DNA from: Branchiostoma lanceolatum
Lineage: Eukaryota > Chordata > Leptocardii > Amphioxiformes > Branchiostomatidae
Assembly: GCF_035083965.1 (NCBI RefSeq)
Contig: NC_089723.1
Coordinates: forward strand, 30,879,193-30,943,192
Reading direction: 5' to 3'
DNA: 64,000 nucleotides
In this document: one piece after another, positions 44,670 through 57,012 of the stretch
Layout of the letters: each line of letters begins with the position of its first letter
How positions within the stretch are numbered: the first letter of the stretch is position 1
Notes under the pieces: model-generated
The model's input: the letters and a program-made list of their open reading frames with translations, nothing else
Databases searched by the model: none
Told to the model about the DNA's origin: nothing
Translations under genes and position numbers: made by a program

Positions 44670-44990
44670 TTACCTTCGCCAAGAAGGTCATGTTTTGGGG
44701 GCTATGAGTTTGCTTGTCTGTCTGTGAACAGCATAACTTGTGAAGTTGTGGGTTTACCTTTATGATATTTGGTACGTTCAACTTGGTAGGTGTTGGCAGA
44801 ATGAAGAAACTGTTAGACTATGGGCCCCCTGACAGCTTTTCATGGTACTGCAGCATGCCTTCTGCTTTCCATATCTCGTGTTTAGGACATGCCTTGGTCA
44901 TGATTTTGTAATGGAAGACAGCTCTCAGACTGGTAAAGAAGCGGCATAGGTTTAGGCATAGGCCCCCTAGCAGCTTTTTTTCAACACCAT
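44670..44990 (+). repeat. Hairpin-ended dispersed repeat, copy 3
   Basis: ACCTTCGCCAAGAAGGTCAT then GTTTTGGGG, CTTGTCTGTCTGTGAACAGC, TATGATATTTGG, GGGCCCCCTGACAGC and AGGCCCCCTAGCAGC. Confidence 0.75.
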
Positions 44991-47677
44991 AATCTGCAGG
45001 TGGACACAATCTTCTCCAAGTGGTTTGAACATGAAATCCCTGACAATGCCTGTGCCTGTGCTCATGCATGCCTTTCTTTACAACTTTTCTTTAAATTGTT
45101 AGTGAGGATAGATGTTGTATATACATGACTGTACACATGCTATTTCAAGACTGTCCTATATGTAGGATGAAGGAACTTATTCTACCTTTCACCTACTTTA
45201 GGAGGAGGGCATTTACACCAATTCATGTGCTAATTTAAGATGGTCCCATAGAACTTATTTTACCTTTACCCTACTTTAGAAGGAAGAAATAAATCTACTC
45301 TAATTTTTTTTTTCAAATAAAAATATCATGTACAACGAAAGTATAATTGCATGACCAATCCTATGGAAATGAATGTTGATAAAGCAAAGCAACAGTGTAT
45401 TCAATCTAATTTTACAAAATTATTGTACACATAAATTCCTTCTATACATGTGTAGCTGATGCCTTCATTAAAGTAGAGCGATCGACCTCAAACTGGAGAT
45501 TTTTCGGTAGCTACATGTAATAGTGCAATGCAGCCTTGCCACTGCTTTGAAGTCCAACACATCGGGTCACCCCTACTCTTCTTGATAAATGTGTTGTGTT
45601 CTTTCATATAATTGAAATCTATTCATCTTCCAAATGTATGAAACAGTTCAAAGGTCTACCACCACAAAGATTAATGAGCTCATGCTCCACTTGCTTCCTG
45701 TTCTCCAGGGAAGACCAAGGTTCCCAGTGCCCATCAGCCTTGACCCAGCAACTTTGTTGACACAAGGCTTAGGGCTAAGCACAGCTCTGGAGTTCATCTG
45801 TCAGCGGCCTGGTCACTGTATGGCTGGAATCAGGACAGGCACTGCCCAAGCCTACATCCCTCCTCCATCAAAATTCCTACATTTGATGGCTGGTGTCTGT
45901 GCAAGAAGGAGTGCAATCGCATAAGGTAGAACGTCGTTTCTTAGATGATGGCCGTTTGTATCCGTACCCGAGAACGTGATTGGCCGTTGGCAAAACGAGA
46001 TCGGACGTTTGAAATATAGTTCAGTTTTTGAACGAGTTTTTAGTACTAGTTTCACTTTTCAGTTTCAGTTTCAGTTGAGTTTTAGGATCCACAGTGTACA
46101 TTCGTGTTCTTTTGCTGTCACGGGTCGCGAAAGTCGTCTTTGCCACCGTCCATATCTCCAAAACGTCGTCCTCACAAACCGCAGCATTTCGAATCATAGG
46201 GAGAATAGCACCAACCACCACTCCCTACATCTGCACTTCAAGTCTATTAATATACACAGGTTAGTATGAATAACGGTCATGGAAAAGTAGTAAGGGGATC
46301 TGAAAACTATGAAGAAAGCACTTCAATATCAATTTCAAAGTTGGCATGGTCTGTAGATGTCTAGAACAATTTCACAAAAGCAGGCGAACTGACGGTTGAA
46401 CACATTTTATTGGTATTGGTGACCAGGTGTGCTTGGCTAAAAATGCGAACAGTCTAGCAAAACCGCATTGCACTACTAGATAAGAAAAAAGTGTCATATT
46501 TCGTCCTTAGTTTCCTGCTTTACCTTGTACGTAAATTGTACGTACGTTGTATGTTGGCCATGGGGCCAAACACTGTAATTCATGAAGTTTATAGCTGCAG
46601 TAATTTTATATTCACGGTTTCCACATTGAAGTCTGTGCTCTGTTGTTCTATCGTACTACAGTATTATTTCAACCGCAAACTTAGCGTATGCGTCCCTTCC
46701 CCTCCTAGTCCTACACTAACATTAAGTCCCTGTGAACTTAAAATGCTTTCCAGTAAATAAAAGGAAGAATTATCAGAAATAAAACAGCCAAATTGGGGAG
46801 CTTATCTGGATCACTGCCAGTATACAAACATTATAGGTTGAACATGGTCTGGAGCTATGGCAGACTATCAACAAGCTCAGAAGTGCCATCAAAACCTGAT
46901 TCACTCAAGACCTCGCAAAAGACTGACAACATGACATAACCTCTGTAGCCCCGAGGGATGTTCCTAGACAGCCCCCCTCCCTCATTATTGCTGCCTGTCA
47001 CAACAGGCTGGTTGCCTGGATATGTCAAGGTCGTTAGTGTTGCGTAACCGGAGATGAGAACACGCTATTCTGTCGCCACCTGTCCATCATACCTCAGGAT
47101 ATCAGAGGCCAAGTCGCCAGTAGGTCTTAACACAAGAATGCATAATTGCCTGAAAGTCAGCTTGCTTAAAAGCTCAGAACATTTTGCAGGATCAACTGTT
47201 GAAGAGTAAGAAACAGACCCTCAACATACTCAGCTACCAGTATATAAATCACTTGACTCAACAAAGGTCTGAAAACATATTCTAGAAGTGTGGGAAGTTA
47301 CCTTGGGGTTCCAGACCCTCTAACACCAACCTCATGTGACCCATAAGTATAAATTAAACAAGTCATTCTAAAGAAGGGAACACTTTCTGGCAGCCAACAG
47401 GTACTAGTATTAAACAAAGTCCAGAGTTCTTCCTTACTTCTTATGCGTTAAGAATGAATGCAGCAATGTTTTTTTTCATATATGGCCTTGAATGTGTTGA
47501 GAAAACGGAAATGATAACAAAGTCAAGGATTGCACAACAAAAATCATACTAACTTTGAATATCAACTACATAATCTTGAAGACGTCAAAAGATGCCCATG
47601 ACAACAGGACTCTCAAGGCCTCGATCAATGCCATGTCCATCTGATCGATGATGAGCCTTGTCCTGAACTGGAAACAA

Positions 47678-47880
47678 GATTGTCACCTCCATGAAATATG
47701 GAGGTATTGTTTTGTGTGTGTGTGTGTCTGTTTGTGTTTCCGGATATTTGTGGTCAGCGAAAGTTAAAAGAACCTTAAGGCCTCTGGATGGATTGTAATG
47801 ATATTTAGCAAGTGGGTGAATGTTGGGAAGACGAAGGTCAAGGTAGATTTTGGGCCCTTTGGTGTGTGACCTTGTTCCTT
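47678..47880 (+). repeat. Hairpin-ended dispersed repeat, variant with a different hairpin
   Basis: ACCTCCATGAAATATGGAGG starts it, followed by TATTGTTTTG, a GT run, GGATGGATTGTAATGATATT and GGGAAGACGAAGGTCAAGG. The order of blocks matches copies 1-3 but the tip hairpin differs in sequence while keeping pairing. Confidence 0.65.
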
Positions 47881-48085
47881 TGACAAACAGTCAGCAGATA
47901 TTTAAGAAATTTCTCAAAAGGTATGTCAGTGATTGAAGAAGATACGGTAGCATCAAAGACTGGAGGACATAAGTATCATCTATCCTTCGTGGCAAGTGGC
48001 GTCTTGAACAGAGATAAATTCGCCCTTGAAGGACATTGCATCTAGTTTTCAATGTCAGATGCACAGACAATTAATCAAAGGAATG

Positions 48086-48125
48086 TGTTTTTGTCACCAT
48101 GTTGTGCGCCATGGTGACAAAAACA
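48086..48125. repeat. Perfect 16-bp inverted repeat
   Basis: TGTTTTTGTCACCATG and its exact complement separated by 8 bases. Confidence 0.9.
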
Positions 48126-48331
48126 TGCCAATCTGCAAGTATTGTCACGCCTCTAAGACTTGATGATTTATGTCTGAACAACTCAAGTACGTTTGAAGAT
48201 AAAATAGCCTTGAAAGTAGTCTTAAAGTCTGCATTTAACCAAGACTATTAGTTATAACCTCCTTAACTTAACCTTTAGCACACTGAAGTAGCAATTTGGC
48301 TATGAATTCTCTATTGCTTGAGGGGTTAGGC

Positions 48332-48467
48332 TCGCCTGGAGTCCAGCCTTTTTAGCTTTAGTCCGCTACCCAAGCTCTACTCCCCACCAAGAGATGTCAA
48401 AAGATGCCTTGGCGGAGAGCGGAGCTTGGGTAGCAGACTACAGCTAAGAAGGCTGGACTCCAGGCTA
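48332..48467. mobile_element. 'GCCTGGAGTCC' hAT-like MITE, short form
   Basis: Ends CGCCTGGAGTCCAGCC and GGCTGGACTCCAGGCTA, with arms of about 60 bp including TACCCAAGCTC and complement. Flanking TTAGGC occurs on both sides with a one-base offset. It is the compact relative of 19990-20483. Confidence 0.82.
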
Positions 48468-48559
48468 GCATTAGGCAGCAGGGAGAAGGTTAAAAACTAC
48501 TATTCCATGCAAAATGTATTTCGAACCAGAGGCTAAGTTTCCAAAGTCTTCCATATGTG

Positions 48560-48770
48560 AAAGAACAAAGAATCTACTGTTTGTTCTACTACATGTATGT
48601 CCTGTAAGTTCAGTTATTTCTAAAACCCTCCTGACCATTGACTTAGATTTGATAATAGCGTTGGGAACTTTCTTTTTGGCCCAACTTGTTGGTTTTCTTG
48701 CATCAATTTTGCAGTGCCCAGAGGATGTCATTCATACAATCAAATCAGTATGACATAACACATACACATT
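48560..48770. repeat. Dispersed repeat, copy 2 (partner at 42218-42400)
   Basis: See the shared block order given for 42218-42400. Lies just after the MITE at 48332-48467. Confidence 0.65.
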
Positions 48771-50405
48771 TCCAAGGTGTAAGATCATGTACCAGTAGGT
48801 TAGGAAGCACTTAATGTTCTGATATCATCTACTATATCCTCCAGAAACTCCCTTTTGGTAAAGACCACCCTAGGCAAAACATGTGGGTGGGGCTGTTAAT
48901 CCCTTGTGCGTGTGTTGATGATACAGGTGTATTTACAAGGTCAAGGGCAGGGCAGTGCAGTCCCACAGAGCAGCTTAGTGGCCACAGCCCAGTCTTGTTC
49001 ATTAAACACACAGTGTCTCAAGCCATCCGACACTGTAGCCCGTATACAAAACTTGTCCTCGCGTTACCAGCATATATCTGTACAAAAGCTCAGAGTTTCT
49101 GAACACAACATCAGGTAAAGGTACCGGTAAAGAGAGTTTAGGTACTGGTCTGTAATAAGTACCTGTACCTGAGCAATTCAACAAAGTAACCAGTCCTGTG
49201 GTCTTCAATGATGACTGAAACAGTAAAACTGAATGAGGACTTTTGGTAACACCTACATGTACATTGTACTCTCGCTAGAGGATCTCAAAGCACAGATGGG
49301 TCTGATTTCAACACCCATTCAATGTTTTCATGTTTTTCATCTTTGTTGTAGGAGTATCGTTACTGTTTGACTTTTATCAAATAAGATGATCATCATATTT
49401 GATTCAATTCAGGTACAATGTCATTATCGATATAGATATACATTTTGTATTTTGGACTTTACCAAATTGACATGACTTAGGGCTTTTTCTGAAGAGGAGA
49501 AGATGGGTGATGCATCCACTTACCCTGGGCATAAGATTCAGATTGCCCAGAGATGCTACTAGACCACATGTTGCCACAGCATCAACTGTGACCTGTCTAA
49601 CAGTAATTTTCCCTCTCAAGAAGCCTTAGAATACCCCCATTTTAACTTTAAAATCTCTGAACTCCACACCTGAGAAGGGGGAAAATCTACACCGACCCCC
49701 ACTCTGTTGCTCCACTCCCTCGCACCACCATGCAATTTTTTCCAGAAAAAAATGTTATTTTCGCAGTACCGTATCGGTACCCCTAATCTGTACTGCTGTT
49801 TTACATGGCCTTTCCTTGACCCTTGCCAGCCACGACTGTTTTGGACCCACCTCGGTCCCCAAACAAATTACAGGGCTGCTTGCCAGGTCAGCAGATGCAA
49901 GGAAACTGTCCAGTCCCAGCGATCGTGAATGTTAAGAATCTTGTTTATAGCATGAGCTGGTGGGGAAAGAGTGTCTGGCTCTCCAGGGGCGTAGGCACGG
50001 GTTTCCCATACATGGAAACGCTTCTGCGTCTGTTTGGGACACGTTAAGCAGTCAGGGGACGACCCGAGGACTAACGGCGAAGAAACCACTGACATTTCTG
50101 AAGGTCCTACAATACGCTAGATAGCTATGCTGTGATACAAAACATTCACTCTCCGCAAGAGTGCAGACAATTTTTACTGACTGCTACTGATAAGATATAC
50201 AGACAGTACAGAGTTGGAAATGGTCCACACTGAAAACTTCCATACAAACTTCATACCCTTGTACTTGTAGTGCCTAGTGGAACATAGGGCAGCATGTTTT
50301 CTTGCAGTCAACTTGTATGAACAACGTATTGATGAAAATAATTTCTTTCTCCAAACAGTATGGATCAAAGACAAACACACACTGATAATAGTGATATGTT
50401 CACTT

Positions 50406-50411
50406 TTTAAT
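50406..50411 (-). terminator. Possible poly(A) signal of NDUFS4
   Basis: ATTAAA on the minus strand, about 168 bases beyond the NDUFS4 stop codon. It is a common variant signal; no stronger AATAAA was noticed nearby. Confidence 0.35.
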
Positions 50412-50578
50412 TTAGATACAGACACCTGAATTAGACCACATCCCACAATTTAACCTCTTCCGGTCTTGGTCAGACACATGCATCAGTTCTAGAGTGTAAT
50501 GAAATAACAAAAAGACATAAATTCTGTCTAACACATTTTTTGCTTACACGTCAAACCATTGAAGATACGGACTAGATA

Positions 50579-53500
50579 CTACTTGGTAGACACTCGCGTT
50601 TTCTTGTCCCAGGAGAAGTTGGCGCCGTAAGACTTTGCTTGCATTCTCGGTTCACGCTTTTCTTCCACCTCCCAAGACCAACCTAATATAAGAACAAAAA
50701 TATGAAAAGTAATTATCATAACAATTTGAAAAGTTTAAGTTATTATTGAAAGTTTATTGCAAGTACATGAAACATGATATGACAGATAGACAATGGATAA
50801 CAATATATACCACGTGACTATTCTATTCTAAATACTGACACTAAATTCTAACTTATTGGGTTCGACTTCTTTTTCTGAGACAGTGGAAGATGAACGATCC
50901 CACTTTTTCTGCAATGTGTGGGTTTTGTGATGTAAAGAAGAGGAGAGTAGTTTTTTGTCTGTAAACATTATTTTTTCTGCTCTTACTGGCTCTTACAAAT
51001 GTACCTCATTGTTGTTTAGTGTCAATGCATGACAAGAACCTCTTAAGAGATCTATTTTTCATCCATTCAAGGTTGATTTTATCTTTAATGTACATTCATC
51101 AAGGGAATTGGACCTACCATTTCTGTCACAGTAGGCCATAGCATCCTCTTTGGAGTCAAAGGACATTGTGACAGCCAAGTTGGACAGGGGATCAGCCCTG
51201 AGAAACAGAGGAACATACATTGTAAATGCTATAAGTCTGTACGTATCTGTATCTGTATCTACATATAACCTGCATCTATATAGCCAGTATAACCGCCCTT
51301 CAGCGCAACAGACCACAAGTCACCACAATAGACCAATTTGAACGACACAAACTGATTTCGTCATAGGGGGAGATTTTATACATAAACTGTCTATGTCATC
51401 GCACACGTCCATTAAGAATGGAATATGTTTGAATGACGTTCCGCGAACGCTGACCGGTGTCACTGAGCCCGGCATCTCACAGGTACATTTGTATTCACTA
51501 CCCCCGGGCGGCCCAGCGCTTGCACACATGCCTGCTTTAAACGTTTCAGCATATCGCTATGCAATGTCAATGGCTATTTTCCTTCCTCACTTACAAAAAA
51601 TGGCTTATTTTGTACTTATCTGTCATAAATCAGTCAAATTGTAATTGAACACCTGCTAATCGAACACCTGCCTCCTCTGGCTTCGGGAAATGTCATTCAA
51701 AAGTGTGCAATGATGTGGCAGTGTTTGTGTATAAAATCCCCCCCCCCCATGACGAAATCACTTTGTGTCGTTGAAATTGATCTATTAAAGTCATGAAAAG
51801 AACTTGCAACATCTTCCATATAACTGAGGCTGGAAAATCCACTAAAGCATTAAATGATATGATCTGTGATGAAATCATCATGCATGTACAGTACTTCAAA
51901 CATTACCACTAGACAGTATGAAACCTATGGAATAATGCTATACAATACATGACTGCCATGCTGATTTCATAAAGTTTGATTTCGATTATCATTCATCTCA
52001 TACCAGCAGACATACATAAATGTAGAAAAGAGCATCTACTACTAAAAGTCTGGCCACAAATTGTGTGCGACAACGAAAAAAAGGAGGTCTGACTGCCGTA
52101 AGTTTTAGTATCATACCCATAGTCTCTATGTCTGACACGCCCCTCTTATTTTTTAAATTTTGATGAACATTTGATTAACGGCCTCCAAAAATGTGCCTGA
52201 ACTACAGATTATGACTGCTAGGTCTGTAATTTTAGCAACCTAAACTCCCCCCCCCCCTACATCTTTCTGCTGATTTGTGGGCGTAGTAAGAGATGGGGAG
52301 GGTTTTATTTGGGGATTAGTCTTGGCTCCATGTCTGCAAGTCTTCAGGCGATACTTAAATCTCTGCTGCATTCATCTTAAAGGATTGGCACTGTAATAAT
52401 GCCCTTGGGAACAGCAATGCTTCATGCAACTACACGTGATTCATAGACCTTGATTTCAGCAAGGACATTATAATTAATAATTTTATTTGCAAGTTCTTGC
52501 CCGAGGGCTACTTGCAACATGAAACAATGCATAGCAAGGGTATACTGTACAGATAGTGCGAGTTAACAATGTTGACAAGTAGAACACATGGCTATTCTAA
52601 GAACTACTATGGAATACAATCTACGCTTTCTGGGTTTGACTTCTTTTTTGGAAGCAGTGGAAGACGAAGTGTCCCACTTTTTTTGTAATGAGTGGGTTTT
52701 GGGAGGTTAACAGCTAGGGTTCTAGTTTTCTTTTCCTCAGTAAACATTTGGAAATTGAGGTAAGTTTATAATGTCCTTGATTACAGGAACACAAAAAGGA
52801 CTACATGAGTGTAAGTCTTGAGCCATACATATGCCAGACTATAATTTCACTTTTTGTGTACATGTACCTATTTTCACTAGAAAAAAGTAGAATTAGAATT
52901 TCAGATGTAATCTTTAAGCATCAAGCTGTCTGAGTGTTGCAAAACTGTAGATATTTTTATGGACTTCAATACACGAATAGTTACTTTTCCATAAAGAATC
53001 TTTATGAGTTCCCTGGTGGCAAGACAAGGAAACAGGACAGGACTTTGAGACAATGATATCATTATCAGTACTTACATGTATACTTAGATGGCATTGTTTT
53101 AATGTGGCTAATGACAAGAGGTGGTAGGCCATGCAAGGTTGTTGGCCGGTCAGTAGAATGAGACAATATCCCACACTCTTCTTTATCAATTTTTTCCTGT
53201 AGGACTTTACAAAATTTTATTAGTTTTTTGGTACTTTCAGAGCCTCTCCTTCAAATACATTTCAGGATCATGTGGTGCCCATATATCAAAACCAAATGAC
53301 CTGAAATTTGGAAGAGGGGTTGGGCCTATGGGCACAGGACTTCATTCGCATTTTTTGCATAGACCATTTCAATTCAAAATGATTTACTTTAAGTATGTAG
53401 CTATGTCTGTAACTAATTTCTGAACTTATTTTTTATTGTCTCATTGGCTCTCTATTGGGGGAAAACAAATGGAAAAATTGCAAAACATTTAATCAATTTG

Positions 53501-55398
53501 CAATTCACATATAGCATACATGTATGTAATACAGGAAGCTTTTAGTATTATGCAACTTAGCTGTTGACTACAATTGACAATACCAGTGTCCGACCATGAC
53601 TTCCAATTAAAACTATGAGAATCATCTTATGTCATGGTATGGCCTTGATTGACATAAAAGTTTCATTATCAATTCCCATAACTGTAAGAAAGTATCCCAA
53701 ATCCCAAATGTTCATTTGATGTTCTTTTAGTGCTTTTTAATAGAGGAAGTCCAGTACTTTACTTAGGTCTGCTGTAGTACTGATGTCAATGACCGGCCAT
53801 CATTTTATCAATATCAAAAATTGTCAAGGTCAAAGACTTTAATCATACATAATCTCATTATCCTTTCATTTCAATTTTTCTTTATATTGTAAAAAAAAGT
53901 TACAACCATTCATATCCATGTGAAAGTGATCTCGAACCAGTCTAGAGCACAGAAGCTGAGAAGGGCTAATCTTCCACTGGTAATGACAGAAAGATAGGCG
54001 CTATGTACAGTAGCTACAGGTTCATTCCACCAGAAAAATTCCCCGAGTTCTTTTTGGCAAATGCAATAAACAGTGGACCACAGCATAACGTCTCGTCCTG
54101 ATGACTGATACCCTTTACAGTAGCCTGCATCTTGGGCTAGCTGGGATTCAAACTCCTAACCTCTTGGTCCAGAAGCCTGGTCACTCACCGCTGTACTACA
54201 TTGTACACATCCTACCACAATAGCATTGTTAATTCTAGACATCTTAATGCTACATTCTATTGACATGTGTATTATCTTACAAAAGTCAAGACTTACGAGG
54301 ACCCCCATCCCATGAGTGGGTTCTCCCATCTCTCCGTAGTGTTGAATTCTATCTTCCACTGGCGCGTGCCGGCCGAGCCGGACTGCATGGCGTTACGCGC
54401 GGGGACATAGATCCTGGCCTTCCGCGTGGAGAGCTGCTCCTCAGGTACCCCTGACAATGGGGCCAGCTCCTAGATAGACAGAGTGTATATTGTTACAATA
54501 GGAATGATATATAGTAAGCTGGCAGGATATATTCTATAGCATGTTGTTAAGCAAAGAAAACGCATAAAATCAATATTAGACCACAAGTGGCATTGCATGG
54601 CATAATGGCAGGGTGTTTGGCCCAGCACCCAGAGGTCCAAAATTTATCCTCAACCAATTTACACATCAAGTCATAGTGTTTCAAGACATAATGTCCTTGA
54701 CTGAAGGTAGAGCCTGGGACTAACCAGGTTGACACTCAGGCTACTTCATTACACTACACTTCTCACATACTAAGTATATGTTTGTGCAAAACAACAACAC
54801 AGGACATACCACTTTTTCCTCAAAGGGGGTGATCTGTTTTTCTTCCGTGGCAGTTGCAGATGGACTGGTCTCTTGGGATAGATTCCTTATACAGGCAGCA
54901 GCAGCTCTGAAGAACGTTTCAAAAGACATGCAGCAGAGTGTTAGTTTCGATTTACATTCGTAGATACAGATTATGGGCTATTATCCAGAAAGAAAATTAT
55001 AGAGTAGAGTGTGATAGGCTAGCGCTGAGGGGCGAAAGAATTGGTTGTAACTCACGGAAAGATGTGTGTTGCAGCAAACTACATGGCATGGACGTAAAGT
55101 AGACAGCGCTCTACAAGGCTCTAGCTTACATGTAGGTCTAGGTACCTAGTATAGTAGAAAATCTAGAAATACGTTTGGAGACGCCCCCCTCCCCACTAGC
55201 TACCCAGCTTAGGTCAACCACTTCGTCGCGGATTTTCATACATTCCCAGCAACCTACGACTTCAAATTTCCTCAACAACTTGCGTAAGTTGGTACACATC
55301 ACACAGAACTTTGTTAAAATGCTAACATCTCACCTGTGCGGCCGTACGAAGGCGATTCCCGCTGTCCTCAGTAGTCCGTTTCTCAGCAAGGACGCCAT
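50579..55398 (-). CDS. NDUFS4: NDUFS4, complex I 18-kDa accessory subunit
   Basis: Complete gene, five exons on the minus strand: 55398-55334, 54906-54810, 54469-54297, 51197-51118 and 50682-50579 (stop TAG). All splice sites are canonical and all phases agree; 172 residues against 175 in human. The N-terminus ([20 protein letters not shown]) is a basic, hydroxyl- and Arg-rich mitochondrial targeting sequence. The mature part has the family signatures [52 protein letters not shown] and the terminal TRVSTK. NDUFS4 sits on the N-module of respiratory complex I in the matrix and stabilises assembly of the NADH-binding arm. The C-terminal RVST is the reported kinase target in mammals. Start chosen at the only ATG of exon 1, in the context AAAATGG. 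Confidence 0.97.
50750..50960. repeat. Repeat pair member in NDUFS4 intron 4
   Basis: Shares with 52475-52750 the order TTTATTGCAAG/TTTATTTGCAAG, CATGAAACA, GGGTT(C/T)GACTTCTTTTT, CAGTGGAAGA, TCCCACTTTTT and GTGGGTTTTG. It resembles a retroelement 3' end; the family is not identified. Confidence 0.65.
52475..52750. repeat. Repeat pair member in NDUFS4 intron 3
   Basis: Partner of 50750-50960, same orientation; slightly longer, with GCAAGTTCTTGCCCGAGGGC near its start. Confidence 0.65.
54075..54200 (-). mobile_element. SINE family 1, head fragment
   Basis: Reverse strand: GTACTACAGCGGTGAGTGAC, CCAGGCTTCTGGACCAAGAG, GTTTGAATCCCAG (B-box). The body is short or lost. Confidence 0.55.
54590..54735 (+). 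mobile_element. SINE family 1-like head, degraded
   Basis: GCATGGCATAATGGCAGGGT, TTGGCCCAGCACCCAGAGGT, then AATGTCCTTGACTGAAGG. Lies in NDUFS4 intron 2. Confidence 0.5.
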
Positions 55399-55729
55399 TT
55401 TGGTAATTCTGTGACGTCACATGTGTCTCTCTCTATGGATTGTGGGTACTTTGAAGAGTTCACTGGTGAGTATGTCAACGAAAATTCTTCTTCGTATCAT
55501 TCAGATTTCTAGTATATAATTGCTCAGTTCACAAGTTACAGTGATTAACTAACAATCCAAGTGAGCATTGAAAACTGTCACGGCACTTTCTGGCGATATA
55601 GAGGAGGAAGTCCTCAGTTGTGCGAAAGTGTCTGATTTTGGTCACTGCCAAAATGGCGCCAACGTCTGAGCGTCATGGCGGGAATCTCTTTCGAATCTGA
55701 TGAATTTCTGTCCAGACTTTCAACCATGA

Positions 55730-55969
55730 CAGAAAATAGAGAAGGAATTTTCCTTGTTGAAATTATGGGTGAAAAACAGACGCATTGCTAAGTACTGCGT
55801 TGCCAATGTCTTGTATAGTTTGTTCAGTCTTCAAGTTTATTTTTTCATTGACAATGACCGAAGTTGTTCTTCGGTGGAGCAAGGCTACTATTATTTAATC
55901 AATGTCCTTGGCATATTGGATGAAGTCGGACAGATACTTCGAAGATTGCTCGCAGAAATGAATGAATAA
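55730..55969 (+). CDS. Unassigned open frame divergent from NDUFS4
   Basis: An 80-codon frame, ending in TAA at 55967-55969, encodes a plausible helical sequence with basic and Leu-rich stretches (KLWVKNRRIAKYCVANVLYS then DEVGQILRRLLAEMNE). It has no usable ATG near its start. It could be a last exon if CATGACAG at 55725-55732 is an acceptor. An alternative ATG frame starts at 55676 (MAGISFESDEFLSRL) but stops after 38 codons, out of frame with this one. I recognise no domain. Position about 280-330 bases upstream of the NDUFS4 start would suit a divergent gene. Confidence 0.3.
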   Translation, partial: QKIEKEFSLLKLWVKNRRIAKYCVANVLYSLFSLQVYFFIDNDRSCSSVEQGYYYLINVLGILDEVGQILRRLLAEMNE

Positions 55970-56378
55970 AAAAAGGATTTTTTATGACACTTAAACATAA
56001 TACATTATTAATGACGAATGAATGCATAAATATACTCGGGGCGTATCAGACTAGTAGGAATTTTGATTGACATCGTCCACACCGGGTGATTTTGTGCTTG
56101 TTGCAATTGCCAATGGGAAGCCTTTTATTTGATTAGATTCGTCTACATGTGTTTTGAGTTGAATGTCCCACCGGTAAGTGGGCTAATCAAAGCATTTCCT
56201 GCGTAAAAAATAGTGGGATATAATTCGCAGCAGAGTCCATTTTTGAGAATAAAAGAGCTCAAAGAGAAGTTCAATAACAACAAACAAGACCAGTAGTCCA
56301 GCACCCTAGGACACTGGTACCCATTTATGCACAAATCCGCGTTTCATTCAGACGACACCTCTATCAGGCCATGCATGT

Positions 56379-56403
56379 TTGTTTGTTTGTTTGTTTGTTT
56401 GAA
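56379..56403. repeat. TTTG microsatellite
   Basis: Six uninterrupted GTTT units. Confidence 0.93.
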
Positions 56404-56804
56404 CCTTTGTTTATTCATGATAAGTTCAAATCGGCACATGGACTTTGTTCATCGAGTGTATGAAAACAAACCTGGCTCGTTTAGAACTGCATGATAAGAC
56501 ACACGAATCTCTTGAAGCTAATTAAGGTACTCTGTACTATCGAAATGTCTGGACTCTCCGTATATTGTATACATTGTATACACGGTGCTGCACACGAAGC
56601 CTTGAAACTAGATAAAATGGCCTGCACGAAATGTCCTTGGAGAGGTAGGTACAAGACTATGACCTTCAGAAAGCGCCGCGTCTTATACGCGTACGTCACA
56701 GCTAGACCCTTGCAAAGACATATAGATGCACAAGGCAGTTCGTTTGGCCCGGCGAACAACAGGCTTGATAGATTGTTATTTACTTCCCTTATAGCCCCTT
56801 AACT

Positions 56805-57012
56805 AGGGCAGCGACCTCGCTGCGACCTACATGTACAAATTGACAGCGCTCAACGAATTTCATAGATGAAAAACTAATATTTTTACGCTTTATGTGTAGA
56901 CATTTTGTTATGTTTTCCGTCAGACTTTTACATTTGTTTTGCATGATATTCCGATTATAAAGTCAAGGGTTACACAAATCCAATTTAGGTCGCAGCGAGG
57001 TCGCAGTGCGAT
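56805..57012. mobile_element. Inverted-repeat MITE ('GCGACCTCGCTGCGACCTA')
   Basis: GCAGCGACCTCGCTGCGACC at the left and TAGGTCGCAGCGAGGTCGCA at the right are inverted; the outer bases pair loosely. About 210 bp, non-coding. Confidence 0.75.

Larger units (their letters stand above)
37981..50578. other. Gene-free interval between convergent ARL15 and NDUFS4
   Basis: About 12.6 kb with no exon chain or domain that I can support on either strand. It holds several SINEs and MITEs listed separately, a 43-bp tandem duplication (39398-39483), a pair of diverged dispersed repeats (42218-42400 and 48560-48770), and short microsatellites such as ATG repeats at 43485-43502. The 45634-45924 frame is not recognised and is probably chance. 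Confidence 0.6.
51198..54296 (-). other. NDUFS4 intron 3
   Basis: A 3.1-kb intron. It contains one copy of a LINE-tail-like repeat (52475-52750, partner at 50750-50960 in intron 4), a SINE head fragment (54075-54200) and AT-rich sequence in which nothing else is recognised. Confidence 0.65.

Noticed and set aside
45634-45924. 96-codon frame
   Set aside because: No recognisable family, flanked by SINE remnants, no supporting splice sites.
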